A stretch of DNA of 29,067 nt, from NCBI GenBank assembly GCA_043820655.1, contig JBDRDO010000058.1:1-29067 (forward strand), written 5' to 3'. Below, piece by piece: positions 6,801 to 14,701 of this stretch. The position numbers and the translations under genes were made by a program. The DNA comes from JAZDEL01 sp043820655. Lineage in GTDB: Archaea; Iainarchaeota; Iainarchaeia; Iainarchaeales; JAZDEL01. Within the stretch, counting starts at the first letter, position 1. Each line of letters opens with the position of its first letter. The notes beneath the pieces were generated by a model that was given only the letters and a program-made list of their open reading frames with translations, was not told the DNA's origin and ran no database searches.

Positions 6801-7606
6801 ACGCCGATGTTTTGTCCCTGAGCGGGGAGAAGAAAGGCAGTGTTTCACTGCCTGAAATGTTTAATGTTGATGTCGACAGAGTCCTCATAAGGCGCGCTGT
6901 GCTTGCAATGCAGAGCGCAAGGATTCAGCCGAACGGACCGAATCCAAGGGCGGGAAGGGAGTACACTGCTGAGTATGAGGGATTGAGGAAGAAGCCGCAA
7001 ATGCACAGGACAATTAATGTCGGGCATGCAAGGCTGCCGAGGATGAAAAACAGGAAGTTTATTCTTTCGGGGCAGGTTGCGCTTGTTCCGCGCGCTGTCG
7101 GGGGGCCGCAGGCGCACAAGCTTAATCCCGAGAAAATTTTGAAGGAAAAGATTAACAAAAAAGAGAGGAGAAAGGCGCTTGAGTCTGCTGTTGCGGCAAC
7201 AGGAAAGGCCGAGATTGTGAGGGGGCGCGGGCATAAGTTTGATGAGAAAACAAAACTGCCGCTTGTTGTTGATGCAGAGCTGGAAGGGCTTGAGAAAACA
7301 AAGGATGTAAGGGAAGCCTTGAAAAGGCTCGGGGTCTGGATGGATGTTGAAAGGGCAGAGGCAAGGAAAGGGGTTCGCGCGGGAAAGGGGAAGAAGCGCG
7401 GCAGGAAATACAAGAGGGCAAAGAGCGTGCTTATAATTGTTGAAAACCCTGAAAAAATTTACAGGGCTGCAAGGAACCTTGAGGGAGTTGAGGTTACAGC
7501 GGTAAGGAATCTGAATATTGAACTTCTTGCCCCCGGAACAGAGCCCGGAAGGCTTACACTCTGGAGCGAGGGAGCAATTGTAAAGGTTGGTGAGCACAAT
7601 GGCTGA
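6797..7606 (+). CDS. rpl4: Ribosomal protein uL4
   Basis: 269 aa from GTG 6797, which overlaps the uL3 stop by four bases and indicates translational coupling. uL4 lines the peptide exit tunnel with uL22 through a long extended loop. Supporting features are the N-terminus with VLSLSGEKKGSVSLPEMF, the tunnel-loop region RPNGP/NPRAG to GGPQAHK, and the C-terminal half KRAKSVLIIVENPEKIYRAA then AVRNLNIELLAPGTEPGRL. Length is close to archaeal uL4. The last eight bases overlap the uL23 start. Confidence 0.97.
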   Translation: MNADVLSLSGEKKGSVSLPEMFNVDVDRVLIRRAVLAMQSARIQPNGPNPRAGREYTAEYEGLRKKPQMHRTINVGHARLPRMKNRKFILSGQVALVPRAVGGPQAHKLNPEKILKEKINKKERRKALESAVAATGKAEIVRGRGHKFDEKTKLPLVVDAELEGLEKTKDVREALKRLGVWMDVERAEARKGVRAGKGKKRGRKYKRAKSVLIIVENPEKIYRAARNLEGVEVTAVRNLNIELLAPGTEPGRLTLWSEGAIVKVGEHNG

Positions 7607-8105
7607 GGCTAAGGGTAAGGAGAAGAAAGGCGCCGAGAAGGCTAAGGGAAAGAAGACAAGTGCTGCTGAGACCAAGGCAGTTAAGGGGCATGAGAAAAAA
7701 GAGAAGAAAAACGGTTTGGTCAGCAAGCTTGTGAAAGGTTTGCCGGGCGGGAAAAAGGGCGCAAAGAATAAGGCAGGCAATGAGGAGAGGAACAAGAAAA
7801 TTATTGAGGAAATGAAGGCGAAGAAAGTCGGCAAGGATGAACAAATCAAGGCGTATGGAATTATTCTTTATCCATTGATTACGGAAAAAGCAGTGAACAT
7901 GATTGAGGCGGAGAACAGGCTTGTGTTTATTGTGAATAAAAGTGCGAGCAGAACAGAGGTTAAAAGTGCTGTCGAGGCGCTTTACGGGGTTAAGGTTGAT
8001 GCAGTCAATATTATGAATGACACAAAATCAAGGAAGAGGGCTTTGGTAAAAATCAACAGGGCATTCAAGGCAGGGGATGTTGCAACAAAACTGGGAGTTA
8101 TTTAA
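7599..8105 (+). CDS. rpl23: Ribosomal protein uL23 with long N-terminal extension
   Basis: 168 aa from ATG 7599, with GGTGAG upstream; TTG 7587 is a weaker in-frame alternative. uL23 sits at the tunnel exit and is the docking site for SRP and the translocon. Only residues about 85-168 (IILYPLITEKAVNMIEAENR and NKSASRTEVKSAVEALYGVK) are the uL23 domain, which alone is the full size of most archaeal homologues. Residues 1-84 are a low-complexity Lys/Ala/Glu/Gly extension not expected in the family. It overlaps uL4 by eight bases. Confidence 0.96.
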   Translation: MAEAKGKEKKGAEKAKGKKTSAAETKAVKGHEKKEKKNGLVSKLVKGLPGGKKGAKNKAGNEERNKKIIEEMKAKKVGKDEQIKAYGIILYPLITEKAVNMIEAENRLVFIVNKSASRTEVKSAVEALYGVKVDAVNIMNDTKSRKRALVKINRAFKAGDVATKLGVI

Positions 8106-8135
8106 GCAGGGCTTGAATTTGTGAAGGTGTGAACA

Positions 8136-8858
8136 ATGGGAAAAAGGCTTATTTCACAGAGGCGCGGAAGGGGAGGGCCGACTTTCACGGCAACCAAGCG
8201 CGCGTTTGCAAGTGCGACTTACGTGATTATTGAGGGAGAGAGGGACAGAGTAATTACAGGGGAGATTATTGATATTATGGCTGATGTCGGACATACAAGC
8301 GTGCTTGCAAAAGTGGAGTTTGAGGACGGCACCTCTGAAATAATTATTGCCGCGGAAGGGCTTTGCGTTGGGCAGGCAATTGAATGCGGAAAGGGAGTTA
8401 CGCTTGAGATTGGCAATATGAGCATGGTTGGCGAGCTTGTTGAGGGCTGCCCTGTGTTCAATATCGAGAATTCACCTGGCGACGGGGGAAGCGTTGCAAG
8501 GGCAAGCGGCATGTACGGAATTATAATAACAAAGGACGCAAAGAAAGTTTATGTGAAGATGCCCTCGGGCAAAACAGTTGCGATTAAGCCCGAGTGCAGG
8601 GCAACCATAGGATGTGCTGCGGGCGGCGGAAGAAGGGAGAAGCCGTTTGTCAAGGCAGGTGCAAAGCATTATTTCATGAAGGCAAGGAAGAAGTTTTACC
8701 CCACAGTAAGGGGCGTTGCAATGAATGCGGTTGACCACCCATTCGGAGGGTCACAGCACCACGCAGGAAAGAGCAAATCAACCTCAAGAGATGCTCCCCC
8801 CGGAAGGAAAGTCGGGGCGATTGCCTCAAAGAGGACGGGAAGGAGGAAGAAGAATTAA
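8136..8858 (+). CDS. rpl2: Ribosomal protein uL2
   Basis: 240 aa, normal for archaea. uL2 is a core 23S rRNA protein needed for subunit association and near the peptidyl transferase centre. The start MGKRLISQRRGRGGPTF is typical, as are the SH3-like centre with ENSPGDGGSVARASG and the invariant NAVDHPFGGSQHHAGKSKS stretch near residue 190, followed by APPGRKVGAIASKRTGRRK. It follows uL23 after 30 bases, with GAAGGTGTG as ribosome binding site. Confidence 0.98.
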   Translation: MGKRLISQRRGRGGPTFTATKRAFASATYVIIEGERDRVITGEIIDIMADVGHTSVLAKVEFEDGTSEIIIAAEGLCVGQAIECGKGVTLEIGNMSMVGELVEGCPVFNIENSPGDGGSVARASGMYGIIITKDAKKVYVKMPSGKTVAIKPECRATIGCAAGGGRREKPFVKAGAKHYFMKARKKFYPTVRGVAMNAVDHPFGGSQHHAGKSKSTSRDAPPGRKVGAIASKRTGRRKKN

Positions 8859-8892
8859 TGAAGCTTAATGGAAGCTTGATTTGGTGATTGAT

Positions 8893-9294
8893 ATGGCGAA
8901 AAAGGAATTCACTTACAGGGGAAAGGACATGCAGGAACTGCTTGCAATGAGCATAGAGGACTTTGCGAAACTGCTTAAAGCAAGGGCAAGGAGAAGCGTG
9001 CTTCGCGGCATTGACAAGAAAATGATGAAGAAAGTCGAGAGGGCAAAGGAACTTGTCAAAGCGGGAAAAAGGGCAAAGCCCATTAAGACCCATAAGAGGG
9101 CAACAATTGTGCTTCCCCAAATGGTGGGAGTGCAGTTCGCAGTTTACAGGGGAAATGAGTTCCAGATAATTGACATCCAGGATGCAATGCTCGGGCATTA
9201 TCTGGGGGAGTTTGCGCTTACAAGGAAGAGGCTGATGCACGGAAAGGCAGGAATAGGGGCGACAAAGTCAAGCACGGCAATAACAGCGAGATGA
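8893..9294 (+). CDS. rps19: Ribosomal protein uS19
   Basis: 133 aa from ATG 8893 (MAKKEFTYRGKD); GGTGAT at 8883-8888 precedes it, and the upstream TTG 8881 is unlikely. uS19 binds 16S rRNA in the head of the small subunit and contacts uS13. The conserved end IDIQDAMLGHYLGEFALTRK and HGKAGIGATKSS is present. The stop TGATGA leads straight into uL22. Confidence 0.97.
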   Translation: MAKKEFTYRGKDMQELLAMSIEDFAKLLKARARRSVLRGIDKKMMKKVERAKELVKAGKRAKPIKTHKRATIVLPQMVGVQFAVYRGNEFQIIDIQDAMLGHYLGEFALTRKRLMHGKAGIGATKSSTAITAR

Positions 9295-9298
9295 TGAC

Positions 9299-9769
9299 AT
9301 GGTTAAGAAAGAGTACCAGGCAATGGCTGAAAAAAGGGATAAAACCGCAAAGGCGGTTATGAAGAACCAGAGGGCTTCGCTTAAGTACTCATTGGAAATT
9401 GTAAGGGAGATTAAGGGAAAGAGACTTGCGAAGGCAGGCAGGTTCCTTAAGAATGTGCTTGAACATAAGGAGTATTTGCCATTGAAGAGGTATATGAAAA
9501 AAGTAGGGCACAGGAAGGGCGATGCGAAGAGCGGCGTGAAGTCGGGGAGATATCCCACAGGCACTTTAAGTGTCTGGCTGATGCTGCTTGACAGCGTTAA
9601 GGCGAACGCGGATTACAGGGGCATGGAAGTTAAGGACCTTGTGATTTCGCATGCGTTTGCTTCGCAGGGATATAAAAGAATGGGCTACCAGAGCCAGGGA
9701 AGGATTTCGGGAAAAAGGCGCGCGAAGAAAGCGGTTCATATCGAAGTTGTTGTAAGGGAGGGAAAGTGA
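9299..9769 (+). CDS. rpl22: Ribosomal protein uL22
   Basis: 156 aa. uL22 contacts all 23S rRNA domains and forms the tunnel constriction with uL4 through its beta-hairpin. Supporting motifs are LKYSLEIVREIKGKRLAKAG, GDAKSGVKSGRYPTGT and the hairpin region QGRISGKRRAKKAVHIEVVV at the end. Length matches archaeal homologues. The TGA is followed immediately by the uS3 ATG. Confidence 0.97.
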   Translation: MVKKEYQAMAEKRDKTAKAVMKNQRASLKYSLEIVREIKGKRLAKAGRFLKNVLEHKEYLPLKRYMKKVGHRKGDAKSGVKSGRYPTGTLSVWLMLLDSVKANADYRGMEVKDLVISHAFASQGYKRMGYQSQGRISGKRRAKKAVHIEVVVREGK

Positions 9770-10723
9770 ATGATTGAAAGGCATTTCATTGAGCAGGGGA
9801 TGAAAAGGCTTGAGCTTGAGGATTACCTGCGCGCCGAGCTTGAACGCGCCGGCTTCACAAAATCCGAGATTGAGAAAACGCCCCTTGTAACAAGAATTGT
9901 GCTTAATGTAACAAGGCCCGGGCTTGCAATAGGGAAGGGCGGGGCAACAATAAAACAGCTCACGGAAACGCTTGAGAAGAGGTTTAAGATTGACAACCCC
10001 CAGCTTGAGATCAGGGAAATAACATCCCCCGAGCTTAATGCAAAGGCAATGGCAAACAGGATGAAGGCGCTTATAGAGAGAGGGTATACATGGAGGAGCG
10101 TTGCGTACAGGAGCGTCAGGGATATAATGGCGGCTGGGGCGCAGGGCGTTGAGATTCTGCTTTCTGGCAAGCTTGCGGGGAAAGGGGGAAGGAAGAGGAA
10201 GCAGAGAATTGCGGAAGGATATATGAAAAAGGTCGGGGAGCAGACAAGGCTTGTTGATTATGCAAAGGCAGCAGCCTATCCGAAAGCGGGGGCAATCGGA
10301 ATTAAGGTCAGGATTGTTAGGCCGGGCACGGTGTTCCCGGATAAGGTTGATTTTATGAAGATTCTTGGCGACCGCGAGGAAGCCGTTGATAAGGCGAAGA
10401 AAGAGGCGGAGAAGCGCGCGAATGAAAACGCAAAGAGCGAAATAAAGGACGCGGGCGCGAAGAAAGACGAGAAGCCCAAGGCAGGGGAAAAGGAGGCTGA
10501 AAAGCCTGCAAAGGAAAAGGCAAAAGAGGAAAAGCCCGAGGCGAAGGCAGAGGCAAAGCCTGTTGTAAAGGCTGAAATTAAAAAGGACGATAAGAAAGTT
10601 GAGGAGAAACCCGTTGAAAAGCCGGCGGAGAAAAAAACCGAAGAGAAGGCAAAGCCTGTTGAAAAAAAAGCCGAGCCGAAAAAGGATGAAAAGAAAGATG
10701 AATCCAAAGGTGAAAAGAAATGA
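9770..10723 (+). CDS. rps3: Ribosomal protein uS3 with long charged C-terminal tail
   Basis: 317 aa. uS3 lies at the mRNA entry side of the small subunit head. The KH domain is at about residues 20-90 with the loop IGKGGATIKQL, followed by the uS3 C-terminal domain (GYTWRSVAYRSVRDIMAAGA, GVEILLSGKLAGKGGRKRK). From about residue 205 to the end there is a Lys/Glu/Ala/Pro tail of some 110 residues. Archaeal uS3 tails vary in length, but this one is long. A 20-bp stretch in it (10578-10597) is identical to part of the eL32 extension. The stop overlaps the uL29 ATG (ATGA). Confidence 0.97.
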   Translation: MIERHFIEQGMKRLELEDYLRAELERAGFTKSEIEKTPLVTRIVLNVTRPGLAIGKGGATIKQLTETLEKRFKIDNPQLEIREITSPELNAKAMANRMKALIERGYTWRSVAYRSVRDIMAAGAQGVEILLSGKLAGKGGRKRKQRIAEGYMKKVGEQTRLVDYAKAAAYPKAGAIGIKVRIVRPGTVFPDKVDFMKILGDREEAVDKAKKEAEKRANENAKSEIKDAGAKKDEKPKAGEKEAEKPAKEKAKEEKPEAKAEAKPVVKAEIKKDDKKVEEKPVEKPAEKKTEEKAKPVEKKAEPKKDEKKDESKGEKK

Positions 10724-10959
10724 CAAAAAAACTTGAGGAACTGCGCGACCTTGCAAATGAGGAGCTGGATGCACGGCTTGTGGATTTGAGGTCTGATTTG
10801 GCAAAGGAAAGGGCGCTTGTTGCCTCGGGCACAAGGTCGGAGAAGCCGGCAAAAACAAGGAATATGCGCAGGACAATTGCACGGATACTTACAATAGTTA
10901 ATGAGAAAAAAGTGAAGGAGATTAAAGAAAAGGCAGAGGGGCAAAGGAAAAGAAAGTAA
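10720..10959 (+). CDS. rpl29: Ribosomal protein uL29
   Basis: 79 aa, a small two-helix protein at the tunnel exit next to uL23. KLEELRDLANEELDARLVDLRSDLAKERA and MRRTIARILTIVNEKK show the antiparallel helical hairpin usual for the family. It overlaps uS3 by four bases. The 59 bases to the next gene hold no other feature apart from a purine-rich ribosome binding site. Confidence 0.95.
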   Translation: MTKKLEELRDLANEELDARLVDLRSDLAKERALVASGTRSEKPAKTRNMRRTIARILTIVNEKKVKEIKEKAEGQRKRK

Positions 10960-11018
10960 CAGGAAAGGCCCAGGCAAAGGTAAAGGGAAAATCAGCAACA
11001 AGAGGTGAAAGGTAAAAG

Positions 11019-11318
11019 ATGGATGTATGCGACAAATGTGGCCTGCCGGAAAACCTGTGTGTGTGCGGCGAAATTGCGAAGGAGAGCCAGAAGATAAAGG
11101 TAAGGGTCTTCAAGCGAAGGTTCGGGAAACTCATAACCGAGATTTCCGGGCTTGACAGTGCGGCAAACGCAAAGGAGTTGGGCAAGCTCCTGAAAAGGAA
11201 GCTTGCATGCGGCGGAACTTCAAAGAATGAAATTGTTGAACTGCAGGGAAATCACAAGGATAAGGTGAAAGAGGTTTTGCTTGCGGAAGGCTACAAAGAG
11301 GATTTGATTGACGCGTAA
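11019..11318 (+). CDS. eif1: Translation initiation factor aIF1 (SUI1 family)
   Basis: 99 aa. aIF1 binds the small subunit P site and monitors start-codon selection. The SUI1 fold is seen in KIKVRVFKRRFGKLITEISG, then LGKLLKRKLACGGTSKNEIVELQGNHKDKV, which carries the conserved CGG-T and QGNH positions. The N-terminus has C4, C7, C14 and C16 in a small zinc-binding arrangement known from many archaeal aIF1 proteins. Its place between uL29 and the RNase P subunit is the standard archaeal order. The TAATG junction couples it to the next gene. Confidence 0.95.
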   Translation: MDVCDKCGLPENLCVCGEIAKESQKIKVRVFKRRFGKLITEISGLDSAANAKELGKLLKRKLACGGTSKNEIVELQGNHKDKVKEVLLAEGYKEDLIDA

Positions 11319-11638
11319 TGGAATGGCAAGGTGCAATCGCAATGGTCAGGGTTGAAATAACGAAAAAGAACCTGCCTGCACACGAGCTTATAGGGCTGCG
11401 TGTGAAAGTTGCCGAATGTGCCGATGCGGGAATGAAAGGGATTAAGGGAAAGGTTGTTGATGAAAGCAGGAATGTTTTGATTATTGATTTGGAGAATGGA
11501 AAGGGAGAAAGGAGAATACCGAAAAAGGATGCAGTATTTGAATTTGAGATTGCAGAGGGAAAGGTCCTGCTGGAAGGGCGGAAAATAATCGCGCGCCCGG
11601 AAGACAGGGTGAAGCTCTGGAGGAATAAAAATGGATGA
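11318..11638 (+). CDS. rnp1: RNase P protein component 1 (Rpp29/Pop4)
   Basis: 106 aa from the ATG that overlaps the aIF1 stop; ATG 11342 (MVRVEITKKN) is a shorter alternative. Rpp29 pairs with Rpp21 and supports the RNase P RNA in 5' trimming of pre-tRNA. The Sm-like barrel is seen in HELIGLRVKVAE, GIKGKVVDESRNVLIIDLENGK and VLLEGRKIIARPEDRVKLWR. The location between aIF1 and uS17 is the usual archaeal one. It overlaps uS17 by eight bases. Confidence 0.94.
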   Translation: MEWQGAIAMVRVEITKKNLPAHELIGLRVKVAECADAGMKGIKGKVVDESRNVLIIDLENGKGERRIPKKDAVFEFEIAEGKVLLEGRKIIARPEDRVKLWRNKNG

Positions 11639-11945
11639 ATGCAAGGATTTGAAATGTGCCGTGCACGGGAATGTTAAAGTTCGCGGGAATATTTTCACGG
11701 GGCGCGTTGTCAGCGCAAAGGCGGACAAAACAGTTACAGTCGAGAGGAAGATTACACAGTGGATTGCGAAGTATGAAAGATACAAGAAAAAGAGGTCAAA
11801 GGTTTATGCGCATAATCCGGCGTGCATAAATGCGAAAGAGGGGGACATTGTGCAGATCGGCGAAACAAGAAAGCTGAGCAAGACAAAGGGCTTTGTTGTT
11901 TTGAGGCTTGCAACAGAGGAGGGTAAAAAAGATGAAAGCAATTAA
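11631..11945 (+). CDS. rps17: Ribosomal protein uS17
   Basis: 104 aa. uS17 is an OB-fold primary binder of the 16S rRNA body. The core is clear: GNIFTGRVVSAKADKTVTVE, YKKKRSKVYAHNPACINAKE and GDIVQIGETRKLSKTKGFVV. The archaeal N-terminus with C-x-x-x-x-C (DECKDLKCAVHG) is present. It overlaps both neighbours, Rpp29 and uL14. Confidence 0.97.
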   Translation: MDECKDLKCAVHGNVKVRGNIFTGRVVSAKADKTVTVERKITQWIAKYERYKKKRSKVYAHNPACINAKEGDIVQIGETRKLSKTKGFVVLRLATEEGKKDESN

Positions 11946-12330
11946 CGCAAGTGTTGTGCGTGGCCTTACGCAGAAGAGCAGGCTTTTTTGCACCGATAAT
12001 TCAGGCGCAAAGGAGGTTGAGATAATCAGCGTACTGCACCACAAGGGGAGGAAGAAAATGGGCCCCAAGGCGGGAATTGCGGACATGATTGTTGTTGTTG
12101 TGAAGAAAGGCAAGCCGGAGCTAAGGAAAAAAGTGGAGAAGGCGGTTATTGTAAGGGTTAAGAAGGAATACAGGCGCGCGAATGGAATGAGAATCGGGTT
12201 TGAGGATAACGCTGCGGTGCTTGTTGATGAGAAGGGCCTGCCCAAGGGTTCGGAAGTAAAGGGAGTTGTTGCAAAGGAAGTCGGGGAAAGGTGGGCGAAA
12301 ATTGCGGGAATTGCCGCGGCAGTGGTTTAG
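11932..12330 (+). CDS. rpl14: Ribosomal protein uL14
   Basis: 132 aa from ATG 11932, with GAGGAGGG (about 11916-11923) as ribosome binding site; the upstream TTG 11908 only adds uS17-overlapping residues. uL14 is a five-stranded barrel at the subunit interface, near the landing site of GTPase factors. Motifs include LFCTDNSGAKEVEIISVLHH, ADMIVVVVKKGKPELRKKV and EDNAAVLVDEKGLPKGSEVKG, all diagnostic. Length is normal. Confidence 0.97.
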   Translation: MKAINASVVRGLTQKSRLFCTDNSGAKEVEIISVLHHKGRKKMGPKAGIADMIVVVVKKGKPELRKKVEKAVIVRVKKEYRRANGMRIGFEDNAAVLVDEKGLPKGSEVKGVVAKEVGERWAKIAGIAAAVV

Positions 12331-12370
12331 GAGTATTGATTTGAGATTTGAATGTTGAATGGTGTTTATG

Positions 12371-12808
12371 ATGAATAAGATATCAAGCAAGAAGCCGGGT
12401 GTGCAGAGGAAGGCGCATTTCACAAGGCATTTGCACAGGAAATGCCTTGAGTTCAGGGCATCACTCAGCAAGGAACTGAGGAAGGCGCTTGGGAAGCGCT
12501 CGCTTACAGTGAGGAAGGGCGACACAGTAAAGGTTATGCGCGGCGGGCACAGGGGCTTTTCGGGAAAGGTTGCAAAAATGAAGGCAATTAAATACCAGGT
12601 ATTTCTGGAGAAGCTGAACAGGAAGAAAACAGACGGCACGGAAGTGCTTATTCCGCTGAAGGCGAGCAATCTGATGATTACGGAGCTTGAGAAGAGCGAT
12701 GAGAAAAGGGTTAAGGGAATGAAAATTAAGGGCAAGGCTATGGGAAATGATGCTAAGAAGGAAGTCAAAAAGGATGAGAAAAAAGCGGATGTTAAGAAGG
12801 TGAAATAA
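12371..12808 (+). CDS. rpl24: Ribosomal protein uL24
   Basis: 145 aa from ATG 12371; ATG 12368 and ATG 12359 are in frame, and the GGTG at 12361-12364 fits 12371 best. uL24 is an assembly initiator that binds the 5' part of 23S rRNA. KPGVQRKAHFTRHLHRKCLE, SLTVRKGDTVKVMRGGHRGF (KOW motif) and EVLIPLKASNLMITEL support it. The last 35 residues are a Lys-rich tail with EVKKDEKKADVKK, resembling tail peptides in uS3 and eL32. It ends directly before the eS4 ATG. Confidence 0.95.
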   Translation: MNKISSKKPGVQRKAHFTRHLHRKCLEFRASLSKELRKALGKRSLTVRKGDTVKVMRGGHRGFSGKVAKMKAIKYQVFLEKLNRKKTDGTEVLIPLKASNLMITELEKSDEKRVKGMKIKGKAMGNDAKKEVKKDEKKADVKKVK

Positions 12809-13540
12809 ATGGCGAAAAAGGGAGAAAGCAAAGGGCAGAAAAGGCTGTCAGTGGCAAAGGTAAGGTTCCTGCCGAGGAAGAAATCAACGTGGACAATCAG
12901 GGGCAGGGCAGGGCCGCACAGTTCGGATAGTTCCGTTCCTTTGGGCTTTGCGCTGAGGGAACTCCTCAAGGTTTGCGGAACCATGAAAGAGGTAAAGTTT
13001 ATGCTTAGGGAGAGGATAGTCATTGTCAACGGCAAGGCAGCTTCGGATTACAGGCTTGCGGTGGGGCTGTTTGACATTGTGGAGATTACAAAGGAGAAGA
13101 AGAGGTACAGGGCAATGTTTGACAATAAGGCAAGGCTTTTCTTCAGGGAGATTGACATAAAGGGCAAGACTGAAACCCTTGTGAAAGTGCGCGGCAAGAG
13201 CGTGCTGAAGAAGGGCAAGGTGCAATTGCTTACAAACAGCGGGACAACCTTGCTTGCGCAGGGGAAGAATGTCAAGGTCGGGGACAGCATACTGCTCGGG
13301 CTTCCAAAGAACAATTTTACAGGAACCTATGCAATGAAGGAGGGCATGCTTGCCTATGTGATAGGCGGAACCCATGCGGGAACAATCGCAAAAATAAAGG
13401 GCATCATCCCGGGCACAATGGTCAGGAAAACAAGCATTACGCTTGAGGGCAAGGGCACGGAGTTCAAAACAGTGGACAAGAATGTGTTTGTTATAGGCGA
13501 GAAGGAAGCCGCAATTGATATGGGAAAGGAGGCTGCGTAA
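12809..13540 (+). CDS. rps4e: Ribosomal protein eS4
   Basis: 243 aa, the usual archaeal length. eS4 is specific to archaea and eukaryotes and binds the 5' domain of 16S rRNA. Order of parts: the N-terminus with KSTWTIRGRAGPHSSDSSVPL, an S4-like RNA-binding segment (REIVIVNGK region near residue 70), a central beta domain, and a KOW segment GGTHAGTIAKIKGI near residue 190. The start follows the uL24 stop without a gap. Confidence 0.97.
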   Translation: MAKKGESKGQKRLSVAKVRFLPRKKSTWTIRGRAGPHSSDSSVPLGFALRELLKVCGTMKEVKFMLRERIVIVNGKAASDYRLAVGLFDIVEITKEKKRYRAMFDNKARLFFREIDIKGKTETLVKVRGKSVLKKGKVQLLTNSGTTLLAQGKNVKVGDSILLGLPKNNFTGTYAMKEGMLAYVIGGTHAGTIAKIKGIIPGTMVRKTSITLEGKGTEFKTVDKNVFVIGEKEAAIDMGKEAA

Positions 13541-13541
13541 A

Positions 13542-14093
13542 ATGGAAACTGTAAGTGCTGTAACCGAGACAAGGGCTGGCGCAATTGGCAAAGGAATGCG
13601 CGACATCGGAGTAGAGAAGGTTACGGTAAACATGGGTGTCGGCCAGGCGGGGGAGGAGCTTGAGAAAGCCGCGACAATAATGCAGCGCATTACAGATGCA
13701 AAGCCCATGAAAACGCAGTGCAAGATTAAGCAGCCCACATGGGGCATAAGGGAAGGCCTGCACATCGGCCTTAAGGTTACGCTTAGGAAAAAAGCCGCGG
13801 AGGATTTCCTTAAAAGGGCGCTCTCGGCAAAGGACAACACAATTAAGGAGAAAAATTTTGACAATGCAGGAAATTTTGGTTTCGGGATTAAGGAGTATAT
13901 TGACATGCCAGAGGCAAGGTATGACCCCAAGCTCGGGATACGGGGTTTTGATGTTTTGGTTACGCTCGCAAGGCCGGGATACAGGCTGAGGAGGCGCAAG
14001 ATAGGGAGGATGAAACTTCCTTCAGGGCACAGGATAAGCAGGGGAGAGGCTGTTGAATTTGTGAAAGGGAAGTTCGGAGTTGAAATTCAATGA
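13542..14093 (+). CDS. rpl5: Ribosomal protein uL5
   Basis: 183 aa from ATG 13542, preceded by GGAGG (13528-13532). uL5 binds 5S rRNA in the central protuberance and contacts P-site tRNA. Motifs are VEKVTVNMGVGQAGEELEKA, QCKIKQPTWGIREGLHIG and GNFGFGIKEYIDMPEARYDP. The C-terminus RPGYRLRRRKIGRMKLPSGH is archaeal. It overlaps uS14 by four bases (ATGA). Confidence 0.97.
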   Translation: METVSAVTETRAGAIGKGMRDIGVEKVTVNMGVGQAGEELEKAATIMQRITDAKPMKTQCKIKQPTWGIREGLHIGLKVTLRKKAAEDFLKRALSAKDNTIKEKNFDNAGNFGFGIKEYIDMPEARYDPKLGIRGFDVLVTLARPGYRLRRRKIGRMKLPSGHRISRGEAVEFVKGKFGVEIQ

Positions 14094-14257
14094 GTGAGGA
14101 AAATAAGGATAAGAAGAGGGGCAGGCAGGCAATGAAAAAGCCGGGCTGCAAAAGGTGCGGTACGCGCAAGGGCGTAATAAGCAAGTACAGGATAGGGATA
14201 TGCAGGCGCTGTTTCAAGGAGATGGCGGAGGATATCGGATTCAGGAAGTATGATTAG
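14090..14257 (+). CDS. rps14: Ribosomal protein uS14 (zinc form)
   Basis: 55 aa, MSEENKDKKRGRQAMKKP at the start and GFRKYD at the end. It is a small subunit head protein next to uS3 and uS10. Four Cys (C20, C23, C38, C41 in CKRC and CRRC) form the zinc ribbon of the C+ type used in archaea. The spacing and IGICRRCFKEMAEDIGFRKY are diagnostic. The ATG overlaps the uL5 stop and the gene sits in its expected place before uS8. Confidence 0.97.
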   Translation: MSEENKDKKRGRQAMKKPGCKRCGTRKGVISKYRIGICRRCFKEMAEDIGFRKYD

Positions 14258-14298
14258 GAGTAATCGGAGGATATGAATTGAAAATTGAGGTGTGAAAT

Positions 14299-14691
14299 AT
14301 GGTAATGGTTGACCCGTTGGCGGATGCACTCATAAACATAAAGAACCACGAGCTTGCCTCGAAAAGGGAATGTTTGGTCAGGCCCGCCTCAAAACTGCTG
14401 GGAGAGGTTCTGCAGGTAATGCAGAGGCTGGGGTATGTATCGACATACGAGCGCATTGATGACGGCAGGGAAGGGATTTACAAAATTAACCTTGTTGGCA
14501 AGATTAACGAGTGCAGGGCGGTCAAGCCAAGGTATGCCGTGAAGAAAAACGAATACGAGAAATATGAGAAGAGGTATCTGCCCTCAAAGGAAATTGGCGC
14601 GCTTATAATCAGCACCCCGAAGGGAGTTGTGTCGCACACAGATGCGAAGGGCAATTCAACAGGCGGGAGACTGCTGGCATATATTTACTGA
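14299..14691 (+). CDS. rps8: Ribosomal protein uS8
   Basis: 130 aa; GAGGTG at 14287-14292 is a good ribosome binding site. uS8 binds the central domain of 16S rRNA and organises the platform. DPLADALINIKNHELASKRE at the start and IISTPKGVVSHTDAKGNSTG at the end, with LLAYIY as final residues, are characteristic. Length is standard. Confidence 0.97.
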   Translation: MVMVDPLADALINIKNHELASKRECLVRPASKLLGEVLQVMQRLGYVSTYERIDDGREGIYKINLVGKINECRAVKPRYAVKKNEYEKYEKRYLPSKEIGALIISTPKGVVSHTDAKGNSTGGRLLAYIY

Positions 14692-14701
14692 GGAATGTGA
14701 A

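Noticed and set aside
8859..8892. Two AAGCTT-containing repeats (AATGAAGCTTAATGGAAGCTTG) between uL2 and uS19
   Set aside because: Too short and simple to support a regulatory element; the spacer already has a plausible ribosome binding site.
9566..10882. Long antisense open frame of 438 codons opposite uL22, uS3 and uL29
   Set aside because: It is a shadow of the purine-rich coding strand: rich in Phe, Leu, Ser and Pro, with no domain, and it covers three certain genes. The same applies to the antisense frames at 15174-16541, 20609-21958 and 12884-13999.
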